From Kordia jejudonensis (GTDB taxonomy: Bacteria > Bacteroidota > Bacteroidia > Flavobacteriales > Flavobacteriaceae): a stretch of 64,000 nt of DNA. The stretch lies in assembly GCF_001005315.1 (NCBI RefSeq), contig NZ_LBMG01000033.1:1-64000 (forward strand). Direction: 5' to 3'. Made by a program: the position numbers and the translations under genes. Positions 1 to 8,034 of the stretch are shown in pieces. Positions within the stretch are counted from its first letter, which is position 1. Every line of letters begins with the position of its first letter. The notes beneath the pieces were generated by a model. That model was given only the letters and a program-made list of their open reading frames with translations, was not told the origin of the DNA and made no database searches.

Positions 1-64
1 TAAAATTTATACTTTTACAAACATAGGAGCGGTCTAATATCCAACAGCGATAGCGGTCTTTTTT

Positions 65-934
65 TTACTTCAACAAAAACTTTTCAATCTTTTCAATCAC
101 TTCTTTATTCCCTAAAATTCTTCGATGTCCTAAGTTTTGTGTAATGTAAATACTTCCGTCAGAAAGTTCATTGTAAATGGCATGCGCGCAACTCACAGGG
201 ACATCCGCATCGTTTTCGTCATGCACTATTAATGTTGGAATGTATACACTTTTAGCGGCATTATGTGCAGAACCATAATTGATATCACGCCCAAATAATT
301 GATCAAAATTGGCTTTCATTTGTACTCCAACTTCATCTTTTAAAGTAAGTGTACGGGTAAAATGTTGAATAATATCCGTAATCACATCAGCCGCACCAAT
401 AGTTACAAGTCGTTTTACCTTAAAACCTTCACGAACGGCATTTAGCAACGCCATTCCGCCCAAACTATGTCCAACAGCAAATTCAAACGGACCAAATTGT
501 TTATTGATTTCATGAATCGATTCAATAAATTCAGGCATGGAAGTCTTGCTGCCAGGTGCTTTTCCATGTGCAGGCGCATCAAAACTGATAATTTCATACC
601 CCAAGTTTAAAAAATGATCAGCAATTTTTACCAATTGTGTTCCGCGTCCACACCAGCCATGTGCTAATAAAATTTTCTTATCACTTTTACCATACCGATA
701 TACCACTACTGTTTTAAAAATTTCAGGAATCTCCAATCGGGTTTGCACGGTTTGTTCATTCATATGAAACTCGCGCTTTGGTATTTTGTGTTTCAAAGGT
801 GTAATAAACAATCGTTGTGCAAATTTCGCGGCAAGCGAAGTCGAAATAAATTGTAAAAAACGCCCTGTGTATAGAATTACCTTTGGAACTTCAATAGTAG
901 GTTCGGGCTTTATATGTTGTGTAGTTTGACTCAT
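65..934 (-). CDS. alpha/beta hydrolase
   Basis: A 289-residue alpha/beta-hydrolase fold protein, probably cytoplasmic. The nucleophile elbow is GHSLGG with Ser157. An oxyanion-type HGW lies at 92-94, a candidate acid Asp at 242 in 'DENDADVP', and a candidate catalytic His at 270 in 'NLGHRR', so the triad looks complete. There is no clear signal peptide. The first 50 residues precede the hydrolase core and are not recognised. It stands alone and is divergent from the M48 gene. The substrate cannot be told; esterase or lipase-like activity is the family default. Confidence 0.85.
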   Translation of the reverse strand: MSQTTQHIKPEPTIEVPKVILYTGRFLQFISTSLAAKFAQRLFITPLKHKIPKREFHMNEQTVQTRLEIPEIFKTVVVYRYGKSDKKILLAHGWCGRGTQLVKIADHFLNLGYEIISFDAPAHGKAPGSKTSMPEFIESIHEINKQFGPFEFAVGHSLGGMALLNAVREGFKVKRLVTIGAADVITDIIQHFTRTLTLKDEVGVQMKANFDQLFGRDINYGSAHNAAKSVYIPTLIVHDENDADVPVSCAHAIYNELSDGSIYITQNLGHRRILGNKEVIEKIEKFLLK

Positions 935-1029
935 TTTTTGGTAAAATATCTAAGATTTTTCAAAAATGCGCTTTTTTTTTGAGTTAAAGAAACACATCTA
1001 TTGGTTTAATAATATATTTGATTATTACG

Positions 1030-1037
1030 TAAGTTTG
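1030..1037 (+). promoter_or_regulatory. Bacteroidota -7 promoter box for the M48 gene
   Basis: TAAGTTTG matches the flavobacterial -7 consensus TAnnTTTG and lies 44 bases before the start codon at 1082. No well-spaced -33 TTTG is seen, so this rests on the -7 box alone. Confidence 0.45.
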
Positions 1038-1081
1038 TTCCGTAATAATTAAAGATGTAATAATAACTTAAACATAAGAAC

Positions 1082-1903
1082 ATGAAAAAAATAGTAATTC
1101 TCTCTATATTTTTGTTGATTTTGTCCTGTGCAACAAATCCTTTTACAGGAAAAAAAACATTAGCATTTGTATCCAATGATCAATTATTTCCAACAGCTTT
1201 TGCGCAATATGATCAATTTTTAAATGAAAATAAAGTAGTTACAGGAACTGCAAAATCAGAAATGATTCAAAGAGTAGGTGAGCGTATCGCAGTTGCAGCC
1301 GAACGTTGGTTAGATGCAAACGGAAAGCAAGGATATTTAAAAGATTATCAATGGGAATATAATTTGGTTGATGATCCTGCTGTGAATGCATGGTGTATGC
1401 CAGGAGGAAAAATTGTATTCTACACAGGGATTTTAGATGTAGCACAAAACGAAACTGCCATTGCAGCTATTATGGGGCACGAAGTTGCACATGCTTTGGC
1501 AAATCACGGACAGCAACGTATGAGTGCCGCTTATTTACAACAAGGAGTTGCATTGGCTGGAAATATTGCTATCAAAGATGAGCAATCACGTCAAGCGTTT
1601 AATCAATATTATGGAGTTGGATCTAATGTGTTGGGAATGTTACCTTTTAGTAGAAAACATGAAAATGAAGCAGATAAAATTGGAATCTACTTAATGGCAA
1701 TCGCAAAATACAACCCAGATGAAGCTTCCGAATTATGGAAACGTATGGGCGCAAAGAGCAGTGGACAAGCTCCACCAGAATTTTTGAGTACGCATCCAGC
1801 AAGTGAAACGCGTGTACAAAATTTGCAAGCAGAAGCAGCTGCCGCTAAAAGAGAAGCTGTAAAATTTGGTGTAACTTCATTTCGTCCGTTAGGAAAATTT
1901 TAA
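1082..1903 (+). CDS. M48 family metallopeptidase lipoprotein
   Basis: A 273-residue zinc metalloprotease of family M48 (LoiP/YcaL/BepA-like), expected in the cell envelope, where relatives degrade misfolded outer-membrane proteins. A lipoprotein signal is visible, with lipobox 'LILSC' and Cys16 as the lipidated residue. The HExxH motif HEVAH is at 133-137, with the third-ligand motif 'ENEAD' near 194-198. Length and motifs are normal for the small M48 lipoproteins. It is a single gene with its own terminator directly downstream. Confidence 0.92.
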   Translation: MKKIVILSIFLLILSCATNPFTGKKTLAFVSNDQLFPTAFAQYDQFLNENKVVTGTAKSEMIQRVGERIAVAAERWLDANGKQGYLKDYQWEYNLVDDPAVNAWCMPGGKIVFYTGILDVAQNETAIAAIMGHEVAHALANHGQQRMSAAYLQQGVALAGNIAIKDEQSRQAFNQYYGVGSNVLGMLPFSRKHENEADKIGIYLMAIAKYNPDEASELWKRMGAKSSGQAPPEFLSTHPASETRVQNLQAEAAAAKREAVKFGVTSFRPLGKF

Positions 1904-1939
1904 ATTAACACACATTCAAAAATAAATATGTATTTTAGG

Positions 1940-1966
1940 AGCTGTCCATTTTGGGCAGCTTTTTTT
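1940..1966 (+). terminator. Rho-independent terminator after the M48 gene
   Basis: The arms AGCTGTCC and GGGCAGCT form an eight-pair stem with one G-U pair and a five-base loop, followed by a run of T. The tandem repeat begins within ten bases of the T-run. Confidence 0.85.
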
Positions 1967-1973
1967 AGTGAAA

Positions 1974-2275
1974 CTCAACTTTGAGAAGTCTTTAAGACGC
2001 ACTCAAAGTTGTTAGTTGAACTAATCCCGTTGCATAACGGGATCTGATTGTTTGATTTTTAACTTAGAGAAGTCTGCAAGACGTACTCAAAGTTGTTAGT
2101 TGAACTAATCCCGTTGCATAACGGGATCTGATTGTTTGATTTTTAACTTAGAGAAGTCTGCAAGACGTATTCAAAGTTGTTAGTTGAACTAATCCCGTTG
2201 CATAACGGGATCTGATTGTTTGATTTTTAACTTAGAGAAGTCTGCAAGACGCACTCAAAATTGTTAGTTGAACTA
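1974..2275. repeat. 84-bp tandem repeat, about 3.6 copies
   Basis: The unit repeats with an exact 84-base period (GAGAAGTC at 1983, 2067, 2151 and 2235) and fills most of the 443-base gap between the M48 and MFS genes. Each full unit holds a hairpin ATCCCGTT-GCAT-AACGGGAT and a smaller one, GTCT-nnn-AGAC. The fourth copy lacks the ATCCCGTT hairpin. Copies differ at only a few positions. A related unit lies at 37794-37930 after rnpB, so it belongs to a dispersed family. No coding potential is seen. Confidence 0.9.
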
Positions 2276-2346
2276 AGCTTACTGAAGTGCAATTATTTTT
2301 GAGAAGCTAAAAGTAAAAAAGGGAAAAAAATTACAGCATATATAAT

Positions 2347-3681
2347 ATGGGAAAAACTACTGGATTGCAAAAAGGAGATAAAAAACTAATCAATGCATGG
2401 GCGTTTTACGACTGGGCAAATTCTGTGTATTCACTTGTAATTAGTACGGCAGTTTTTCCAATTTACTATGCTGGCGTGACGAAAGGATTTGAAAGTTATG
2501 TAGAAATTGATAAAACGATTGAGTTTTTAGGAATGGCAATCAATCCGACTTCTTTATACAATTATACAGTTGCTTTTTTTATGGCAATCGTAGCTATCAT
2601 GTCTCCCATACTTTCAGGAGTGGCAGATTATACAGGAAATAAACTCAAATTTTTAAAATTCTTTTGCCTTTTAGGTTCGTTATCAATTATCGGCTTATTT
2701 TTCTTTAAAGATGAAGCCAGTTTGTGGATAGGACTCACGTTAACAATCACTTCAGGAATTGGTTTTTGGGGAAGTATCGTATTTTATAATGCCTATTTGC
2801 CCGAAGTTGCACATCCTGAACAACAAGATGCCGTAAGTGCCAAAGGTTTTATTATGGGTTATATTGGTTCTATATTATTGCTTATTGTGTGTTTGGCAAT
2901 GATTATGGGATATGAAACATTCGGATTTGAAAGTGAAGGACAGGCTACACGAATTTCATTCATTATCGTAGGAATTTGGTGGTTGGGTTTTGCGCAAGTT
3001 ACTTATGCCAAATTACCAAAAAATGAAAATTCAAAAACACCAGAAAAAGGATACTTAACTAGTGGATTTAAAGAGTTAGGAAAAGTGTGGAACGAACTTA
3101 AAAACTATGCAGAACTCCGTACGTTTTTAATTGCATTCTTTTTCTTTAGTGTAGGTGTACAAACCATTATTTATATGGCTGGAATTTTTGGAAGTGACGA
3201 ATTGAATCTTCCAACGACAAATTTGATTGGAGCCATTTTACTAGTTCAATTTGTGGCAATTTTTGGTGCGTATATTTTCTCTAAAATTTCAAAAAAGTAT
3301 GGAAATTTAACAGCATTAAAGATCACTATTATTACTTGGGGACTTGTTTGTTTTGTTGCGTTTTCACTAGATAAATCTCAGGAAAACATAGATATTTACT
3401 TCTACTCGTTAGGTGGATTGATCGGTTTAGTGCTTGGCGCGATTCAATCGTTGTCACGATCAACCTATTCTAAATTGTTACCAGAAACCGAAGATACAGC
3501 AACCTATTTCAGTTTTTATGATGTTACTGAAAAAGTAGCCATCGTTTTGGGAATGTTTGGTTTTGGACTTTTAAACGGAATTACAGGTTCTATGCAATGG
3601 TCTGTATTGTTTTTGGCAATTTTCTTCTTAATCTCATTTATTGTATTGAGTTTTATCAAAAAAACAAAATATGTTCAATAG
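2347..3681 (+). CDS. MFS transporter, UMF1/Atg22-like
   Basis: A 444-residue inner-membrane protein with about twelve hydrophobic segments. The N-terminal 'AWAFYDWANS' is the hallmark of the UMF1 family (PF11700, vacuole effluxer Atg22-like) of the major facilitator superfamily. A central hydrophilic stretch near 220-250 separates the two six-helix halves. The substrate is unknown for bacterial members. The start at 2347 follows directly on an AT-rich leader after the tandem repeat, and no alternative start fits better. Confidence 0.85.
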   Translation: MGKTTGLQKGDKKLINAWAFYDWANSVYSLVISTAVFPIYYAGVTKGFESYVEIDKTIEFLGMAINPTSLYNYTVAFFMAIVAIMSPILSGVADYTGNKLKFLKFFCLLGSLSIIGLFFFKDEASLWIGLTLTITSGIGFWGSIVFYNAYLPEVAHPEQQDAVSAKGFIMGYIGSILLLIVCLAMIMGYETFGFESEGQATRISFIIVGIWWLGFAQVTYAKLPKNENSKTPEKGYLTSGFKELGKVWNELKNYAELRTFLIAFFFFSVGVQTIIYMAGIFGSDELNLPTTNLIGAILLVQFVAIFGAYIFSKISKKYGNLTALKITIITWGLVCFVAFSLDKSQENIDIYFYSLGGLIGLVLGAIQSLSRSTYSKLLPETEDTATYFSFYDVTEKVAIVLGMFGFGLLNGITGSMQWSVLFLAIFFLISFIVLSFIKKTKYVQ

Positions 3682-3729
3682 TGAATTGTAATATATATCG
3701 TTAAAAATAGGTAAAGTCCGTATTTTTAG

Positions 3730-3737
3730 TAGATTTG
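3730..3737 (+). promoter_or_regulatory. -7 promoter box for the DUF6252 lipoprotein
   Basis: TAGATTTG fits TAnnTTTG and lies 22 bases before the start codon at 3760. The -33 region is not convincing. Confidence 0.45.
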
Positions 3738-3759
3738 CGAGAATTAAAACCAATTTATT

Positions 3760-4734
3760 ATGAAAAGACTTCTCTCTGTTCTTACTATTTTCTCTCTAAT
3801 TTTGTTTACTTCCTGTGAAGATGAAGCGTTAGATTTAGAATTACAGCAATTAGTGAATGAAACCAATGCAGCACAAAATCCAACTACGGGAAATCCGACA
3901 CCAGGAAATCCGACAACAGGCGCGTTTCAAGTAGATATTGATGGACAAACATTTGTAGCAGAAACGGCAACTGCATCATATATAGATGGCGTTGTAAATA
4001 TTACAGCATTTCGAAATAATAACACAGAAATTGTTACCATTACATTTTTGGCTTCTTCAACAGGAACGTACCAACTGGGAATTTCAAATCCTGGCGCTTT
4101 TTTCGTAAACGGAGCAGCTTATGTTATGGAAGCTGGTGCTAACGGTTTTGTTTCTTCACTTCCTGGAAATATGGAATCGCAAGGAGAAATAAACTTGATG
4201 ACTATTGATGAAACCAATCAAACCATCTCAGGAACGTTTAATTTTACCGCATATCGAGAGGAAACTGCCGGAAATCTAGAAATATTAGAATTTACAAACG
4301 GAAGCTTTTCTAACATCACCTATTCGGGAGATTTGTCAGATATAAGTGATCCAGATAGTACATTTTTTGCCAAAGTAGAAGGAGCAGAATTTGTAGAAGA
4401 TGCCATCAATGCTATTGAAATACTTAGTTTTTCAAATACAGTTGCTATTGTTGCAGTTAAAAATAATGGACAGAGTATTAGTGTTACTGTACCCAATGAT
4501 ATTGTTCCTGGAGATTATACATTTGGCTTTCCAAGCGGAACAGATCCTGTTGGATTGTTCAACGAAAGTGATACAGAATCTTTTTTAGCCGATACAGGCA
4601 CATTAACCATTACAGTTCATGATACCGCTACAAATAGGATAGAAGGAACATTCAATTTTACAGGAACTTTACTGTTAGATCCGTCGAATGCTCGTGAAAT
4701 TACAGAAGGAGATTTTAAAGTTACATATCAATAA
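3760..4734 (+). CDS. DUF6252-type lipoprotein
   Basis: A 324-residue predicted lipoprotein (lipobox 'LFTSC', Cys19). After a low-complexity Pro/Thr/Gly linker around 42-54 it has two similar beta-rich halves, about 55-185 and 200-324. Each contains a DUF6252-like pattern: 'F.A..A.A', then a strand ending in 'G.Y.LG' or 'GDYTFG', then 'GTFNFT'. The function of the family is unknown. It is probably surface-exposed and globular. Single gene, closed by a bidirectional terminator. Confidence 0.75.
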   Translation: MKRLLSVLTIFSLILFTSCEDEALDLELQQLVNETNAAQNPTTGNPTPGNPTTGAFQVDIDGQTFVAETATASYIDGVVNITAFRNNNTEIVTITFLASSTGTYQLGISNPGAFFVNGAAYVMEAGANGFVSSLPGNMESQGEINLMTIDETNQTISGTFNFTAYREETAGNLEILEFTNGSFSNITYSGDLSDISDPDSTFFAKVEGAEFVEDAINAIEILSFSNTVAIVAVKNNGQSISVTVPNDIVPGDYTFGFPSGTDPVGLFNESDTESFLADTGTLTITVHDTATNRIEGTFNFTGTLLLDPSNAREITEGDFKVTYQ

Positions 4735-4760
4735 AAAAGGTTGAAATTTATAAAACCTAA

Positions 4761-4789
4761 AAAACCACTTCAACTGAAGTGGTTTTTTT
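4761..4789. terminator. Bidirectional terminator
   Basis: The arms CCACTTC and GAAGTGG are flanked by A-runs on the left and T-runs on the right, so the hairpin can end transcription from both convergent genes. Confidence 0.85.
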
Positions 4790-4816
4790 GTCCAATAATT
4801 AATTATTTCGAATCTC

Positions 4817-5548
4817 CTAGTTCATAGAAATACTTCCCGAACCTGAAACTTTGGTATCTTCTTTAGAAGGTCTTCCTTTGTACGTAATATCTCCAGAGCC
4901 AGCAACACGAGCTTTAATGCTATCTTCGGCATAGACTCTAATATCTCCAGAACCTGCCAAACTTACTACTGTGTTTTTAGCTTTCAATTTGTATGCGTGA
5001 ATGTCTCCAGAACCTGCTAATTTTACTTCAGCATTGTTCGCATTTCCTGTTGCAGTCATATCTCCAGAACCCGAAACAGCCATTGCTAAATTGTCTACAT
5101 CGACATCTAAAATTACATCTCCAGAACCTGCTAATGCCATTTTGAAATTGTTTCCTTTTATCGTTGCATTTTTAGTGTATACATCTCCAGAACCTGATAA
5201 AGCTACTTTTTCTAAATCTTCAAAAGGAACTCTAATGATGAGTTTTTTGCCACTACTTACACGTAAATTGTATCCTTTTTTAATTTTAATTTTTAGTTTT
5301 CCGCTACTCACTTCAGTCATTACATATTCTAATAAATTCGATTCGCCTTCTAGCGTAATATTTCCTTCTTTTCCAGAAACCAATTCTACATCTAGTGAAC
5401 CTGCTACTGCAACGACATCATAATCAGATGTTGTACGTGTAATGGTAGTCATGTTTCCATTTCCTTTAATTTTCTTTCCCCAACCAAATGCATGTGTTAC
5501 GGTTGTTGATAAAAATAATGCGATGATAAATACTGTTACTTTTTTCAT
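4817..5548 (-). CDS. Head-GIN domain (DUF2807) protein
   Basis: A 243-residue exported protein (signal peptide 1-20, 'THA' before the cut). A DUF2807/PF10988 'head GIN' beta-helix follows. The motif GSGD recurs at about 119, 141, 160, 179, 199 and 217, with GSGS at 236, each marking a turn of a right-handed beta-helix. The family is widespread in Bacteroidota and poorly understood, and is often called a putative adhesin. It is the last gene of the ECF sigma operon, 36 bases after its neighbour, so it may be a regulated surface product. Confidence 0.85.
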   Translation of the reverse strand: MKKVTVFIIALFLSTTVTHAFGWGKKIKGNGNMTTITRTTSDYDVVAVAGSLDVELVSGKEGNITLEGESNLLEYVMTEVSSGKLKIKIKKGYNLRVSSGKKLIIRVPFEDLEKVALSGSGDVYTKNATIKGNNFKMALAGSGDVILDVDVDNLAMAVSGSGDMTATGNANNAEVKLAGSGDIHAYKLKAKNTVVSLAGSGDIRVYAEDSIKARVAGSGDITYKGRPSKEDTKVSGSGSISMN

Positions 5549-5584
5549 AATGTTTGTGTTTGTTCGTTGATTAATTGATGATTG

Positions 5585-6676
5585 TTATAGTTTTATAAAT
5601 CGAATACTTCCATATTCAGAATTTATATTGATGTTGTTTCTGCTAGAGGAGTTGCCGTAAAAACCTTGGTAATAGCGATCTTCTGCTTCAATGCGTTTTT
5701 TATTCATGGTAAAACCTTCGTCGCCTTTTACGCTTGTGTATTCTACACTAATTTCAAAATTAAAATGATATTGTGGTTGATAGCCAATTTTGATTCCTGC
5801 CAATTCCGATCTAATTCGGATATCGCCTGCATCATCGGTCATTTCGGCTACTTTGATAGAACCATAATCAGCTTTAATGTCTAAATTTCCAGTAATGACA
5901 CCCAATCGAAGCGATAAATACTCGCCACTTCCTTTCACGTTGTTGGCTTGTCCTATTTCGAGTAAATTGTAATCGCAATTGTATACTATCGTATTTATTG
6001 TTCCAAAACGCGATTTTGTATGTTCTGTATTCAACTCAATATCTTCTGCATTGTTAATCGTAAATGATGAATAATCTGCATTGATACGTCCACTTTTCAT
6101 AAAAGCAATCGTCACATTATTGGTATAATCAAAATTGAGCATATTGTCATCGCCGAGTAATTCTCCAATTTCCATACGTCCGTAATCACAGTTGAGACTT
6201 ACCTTATTTTCTGCACGATTGATAAAAATAGATCCATGATCGTTGGAAATATTCAACGCGTTTCCTTTTGGGAATTTAATGGTGTAGTTTACGGTTACAC
6301 TTACTTTATTACGTTTTGTCCATTTGAACCATGATTTTGAGGTATTGGAACCGAAACGTGTTCGTGCGCTAACCATTGTTGATGAGTTATTGAAATCGAC
6401 ATCAACTTGCTTCAAACGTTCAATCACTTTTTCTTCCGAATCTCCATTCGTTTGTATCAAAACTTCTATAGCAACTGTATTTTTATCCCATGAAGTCATA
6501 TGAACCGTTCCGTAACTATTAGAAACTTTCAAAAGTGCATCTGATGCTACTGAAAACTCTTGTGTAATCGTTTTTTCTTTGGTATGCTTTCCTTTGAACT
6601 TCTTACCATTATTGCTAAAACCAGCAATAGGTATCAGAAGTGTTAGGAATAAAAGTTTATATAATAGTGTTCTCAT
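5585..6676 (-). CDS. Exported DUF4097-like beta-helix protein
   Basis: A 363-residue protein with a signal peptide (about 1-21). The rest is beta-rich, with recurring short strands such as 'NSYGTVH', 'NDHGSIF', 'CDYGRME', 'ADYGSIK' and 'SEYGSIR'. This spacing suggests a DUF4097/DUF2807-type beta-helix. It overlaps the anti-sigma-like gene by 20 bases, so it is translationally coupled to it. No catalytic motif is visible. It is probably a cell-surface or periplasmic structural protein; the function is unknown. Confidence 0.7.
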   Translation of the reverse strand: MRTLLYKLLFLTLLIPIAGFSNNGKKFKGKHTKEKTITQEFSVASDALLKVSNSYGTVHMTSWDKNTVAIEVLIQTNGDSEEKVIERLKQVDVDFNNSSTMVSARTRFGSNTSKSWFKWTKRNKVSVTVNYTIKFPKGNALNISNDHGSIFINRAENKVSLNCDYGRMEIGELLGDDNMLNFDYTNNVTIAFMKSGRINADYSSFTINNAEDIELNTEHTKSRFGTINTIVYNCDYNLLEIGQANNVKGSGEYLSLRLGVITGNLDIKADYGSIKVAEMTDDAGDIRIRSELAGIKIGYQPQYHFNFEISVEYTSVKGDEGFTMNKKRIEAEDRYYQGFYGNSSSRNNININSEYGSIRFIKL

Positions 6677-7241
6677 TTTTGAATAATTTTATTTCTTCAA
6701 TTTGTGATAGTACATTTTCCAGCAATTCGATACGAAGTTGAAAATTAGCAACCATTGCGTATAAAATACGTTTGTCTTCTCCGTGTTCAATCAGCTGATT
6801 TTTCAATGCTTTGTAATCTGTTTCTAACCGATTCAATTGCGTCAATGCATCTTGTATAAGTTCTTTGGTATCTTCATCTTCGGCAGCTTTTACTTTTTCA
6901 AGTTCTTTTTCTATGAGCGATGTAAAATACATTTGTGAATTTTCTACTTCTGGCGAAAACGTCAACTGCGTATCATCTCCGGAAGTGTTAAAATTTGTTC
7001 CAATAAAAAATCCTAAACCTAGTAATAATACACAAGCCGCTGCAATGGTTTTCCACCACGTAAATAAGATGACAGGTTTTGCTGTATCGTTTTCTAATGT
7101 GGCATCTTCCTGCTGTTCATTTTGCTGTTTCAGTTTTGCCAAAAAACGATTTTCATGGTTGGTGTTTGGTGTTTCTACATCAAACGTTCCTTCTAATCGT
7201 TCAAACAATTTTGAAATGTTGTCTTCCTCTTTCATGCGCAT
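6657..7241 (-). CDS. Putative membrane anti-sigma factor
   Basis: A 194-residue protein with a cytoplasmic N-terminus of about 60 residues, one membrane segment near 65-84, and an acidic coiled-coil C-terminal part rich in Glu, Lys and Leu. It overlaps the sigma factor gene by 10 bases and the next gene by 20 bases. This placement, together with the single-pass topology, suggests an anti-sigma factor for the ECF sigma at 7232-7786. No zinc-binding HxxxCxxC motif is present. The role is an inference from context. Confidence 0.65.
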   Translation of the reverse strand: MRMKEEDNISKLFERLEGTFDVETPNTNHENRFLAKLKQQNEQQEDATLENDTAKPVILFTWWKTIAAACVLLLGLGFFIGTNFNTSGDDTQLTFSPEVENSQMYFTSLIEKELEKVKAAEDEDTKELIQDALTQLNRLETDYKALKNQLIEHGEDKRILYAMVANFQLRIELLENVLSQIEEIKLFKNENTII

Positions 7242-7786
7242 AATTCTAATTTTTTTCGCAAACTTTCTTTTGCTCTCGAAATCATGGTTCTACAATTGGC
7301 GTAGCTAATATTTAAAATGCTACAAATTTCATCATAATCAAACCCTTCAATCAAATGTAAGGTCAAAGAAACTCTGTAATTATCCTTCAGTGTTTTCAAA
7401 GTCTGCAATACTTTTTGAGCCTGTAAGCTTGTAAACTCTTCATCCGAAGCAATTCCGTCATTATCTTCGACCTTATGTAATACATTGTCAAATGGAACTT
7501 CTTCTTTTCGTTGTCGTTTTTTATACAAGTAAATACTTTTGTTCACTACAATTTTCTTTAACCATGCGCCAAACGAAACTTCTTCGCTAAAGGTGTCCAA
7601 CTTCAAAAAAGCATTTAAAAATGATTCTTGCATGGCATCTTCGGCTTCTGCGCTATCTTTTAAGATCCGAAATGCAGTATTGTACATCGCTTTGTAATAA
7701 CGATTGTAAATCTCCATTTGCGCAGTTTGATTTCCTTCTTTGCACAACGTAATGAGTTGTTCAGTATGTAACTTTTGGTGGCTCAA
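7232..7786 (-). CDS. ECF RNA polymerase sigma factor
   Basis: A 184-residue sigma-70 family ECF factor. Region 2 covers about 15-85, with 'AEDAMQESFLNAF' and 'FGAWLKKIVVNKS'. Region 4 covers about 125-180, with 'GFDYDEICSILNIS' and 'CRTMISRAKESLRKKL'. It heads an operon of anti-sigma-like, DUF4097-like and head-GIN genes, all overlapping or closely spaced. It probably controls its own operon and surface functions, but no autoregulatory promoter could be identified with confidence in the 248-base gap upstream. Confidence 0.9.
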   Translation of the reverse strand: MSHQKLHTEQLITLCKEGNQTAQMEIYNRYYKAMYNTAFRILKDSAEAEDAMQESFLNAFLKLDTFSEEVSFGAWLKKIVVNKSIYLYKKRQRKEEVPFDNVLHKVEDNDGIASDEEFTSLQAQKVLQTLKTLKDNYRVSLTLHLIEGFDYDEICSILNISYANCRTMISRAKESLRKKLELCA

Positions 7787-8034
7787 AAAGTTTTAGTTTA
7801 TGGTAAAGATGATAGAAAATTGTGTTTGTTACACTTTTGACTAAAATAATTTAATATTTCTTAAATTTTATTGTTTTTAAAGTAAAAGCTTGGCACAACA
7901 ATTGACTTTAACAAGTACAGAACACGTGCTAAACAGTGACTTACTGTTGATTTATAGTGTTTTGTACAACGTAGAGAAAAAGAAATATAGATATTTATTC
8001 TGTTGACTATGACAGAATGACCTAGAAACGAAAT

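Noticed and set aside
1974-2275. CRISPR-like array
   Set aside because: The repeat has no variable spacers; the whole 84-base unit is repeated, and no cas gene is near.
5001-5423. 140-codon ORF on the plus strand with repeated Ser-Pro-Glu-Pro
   Set aside because: It is the antisense reading of the GSGD repeats of the head-GIN gene at 4817-5548.
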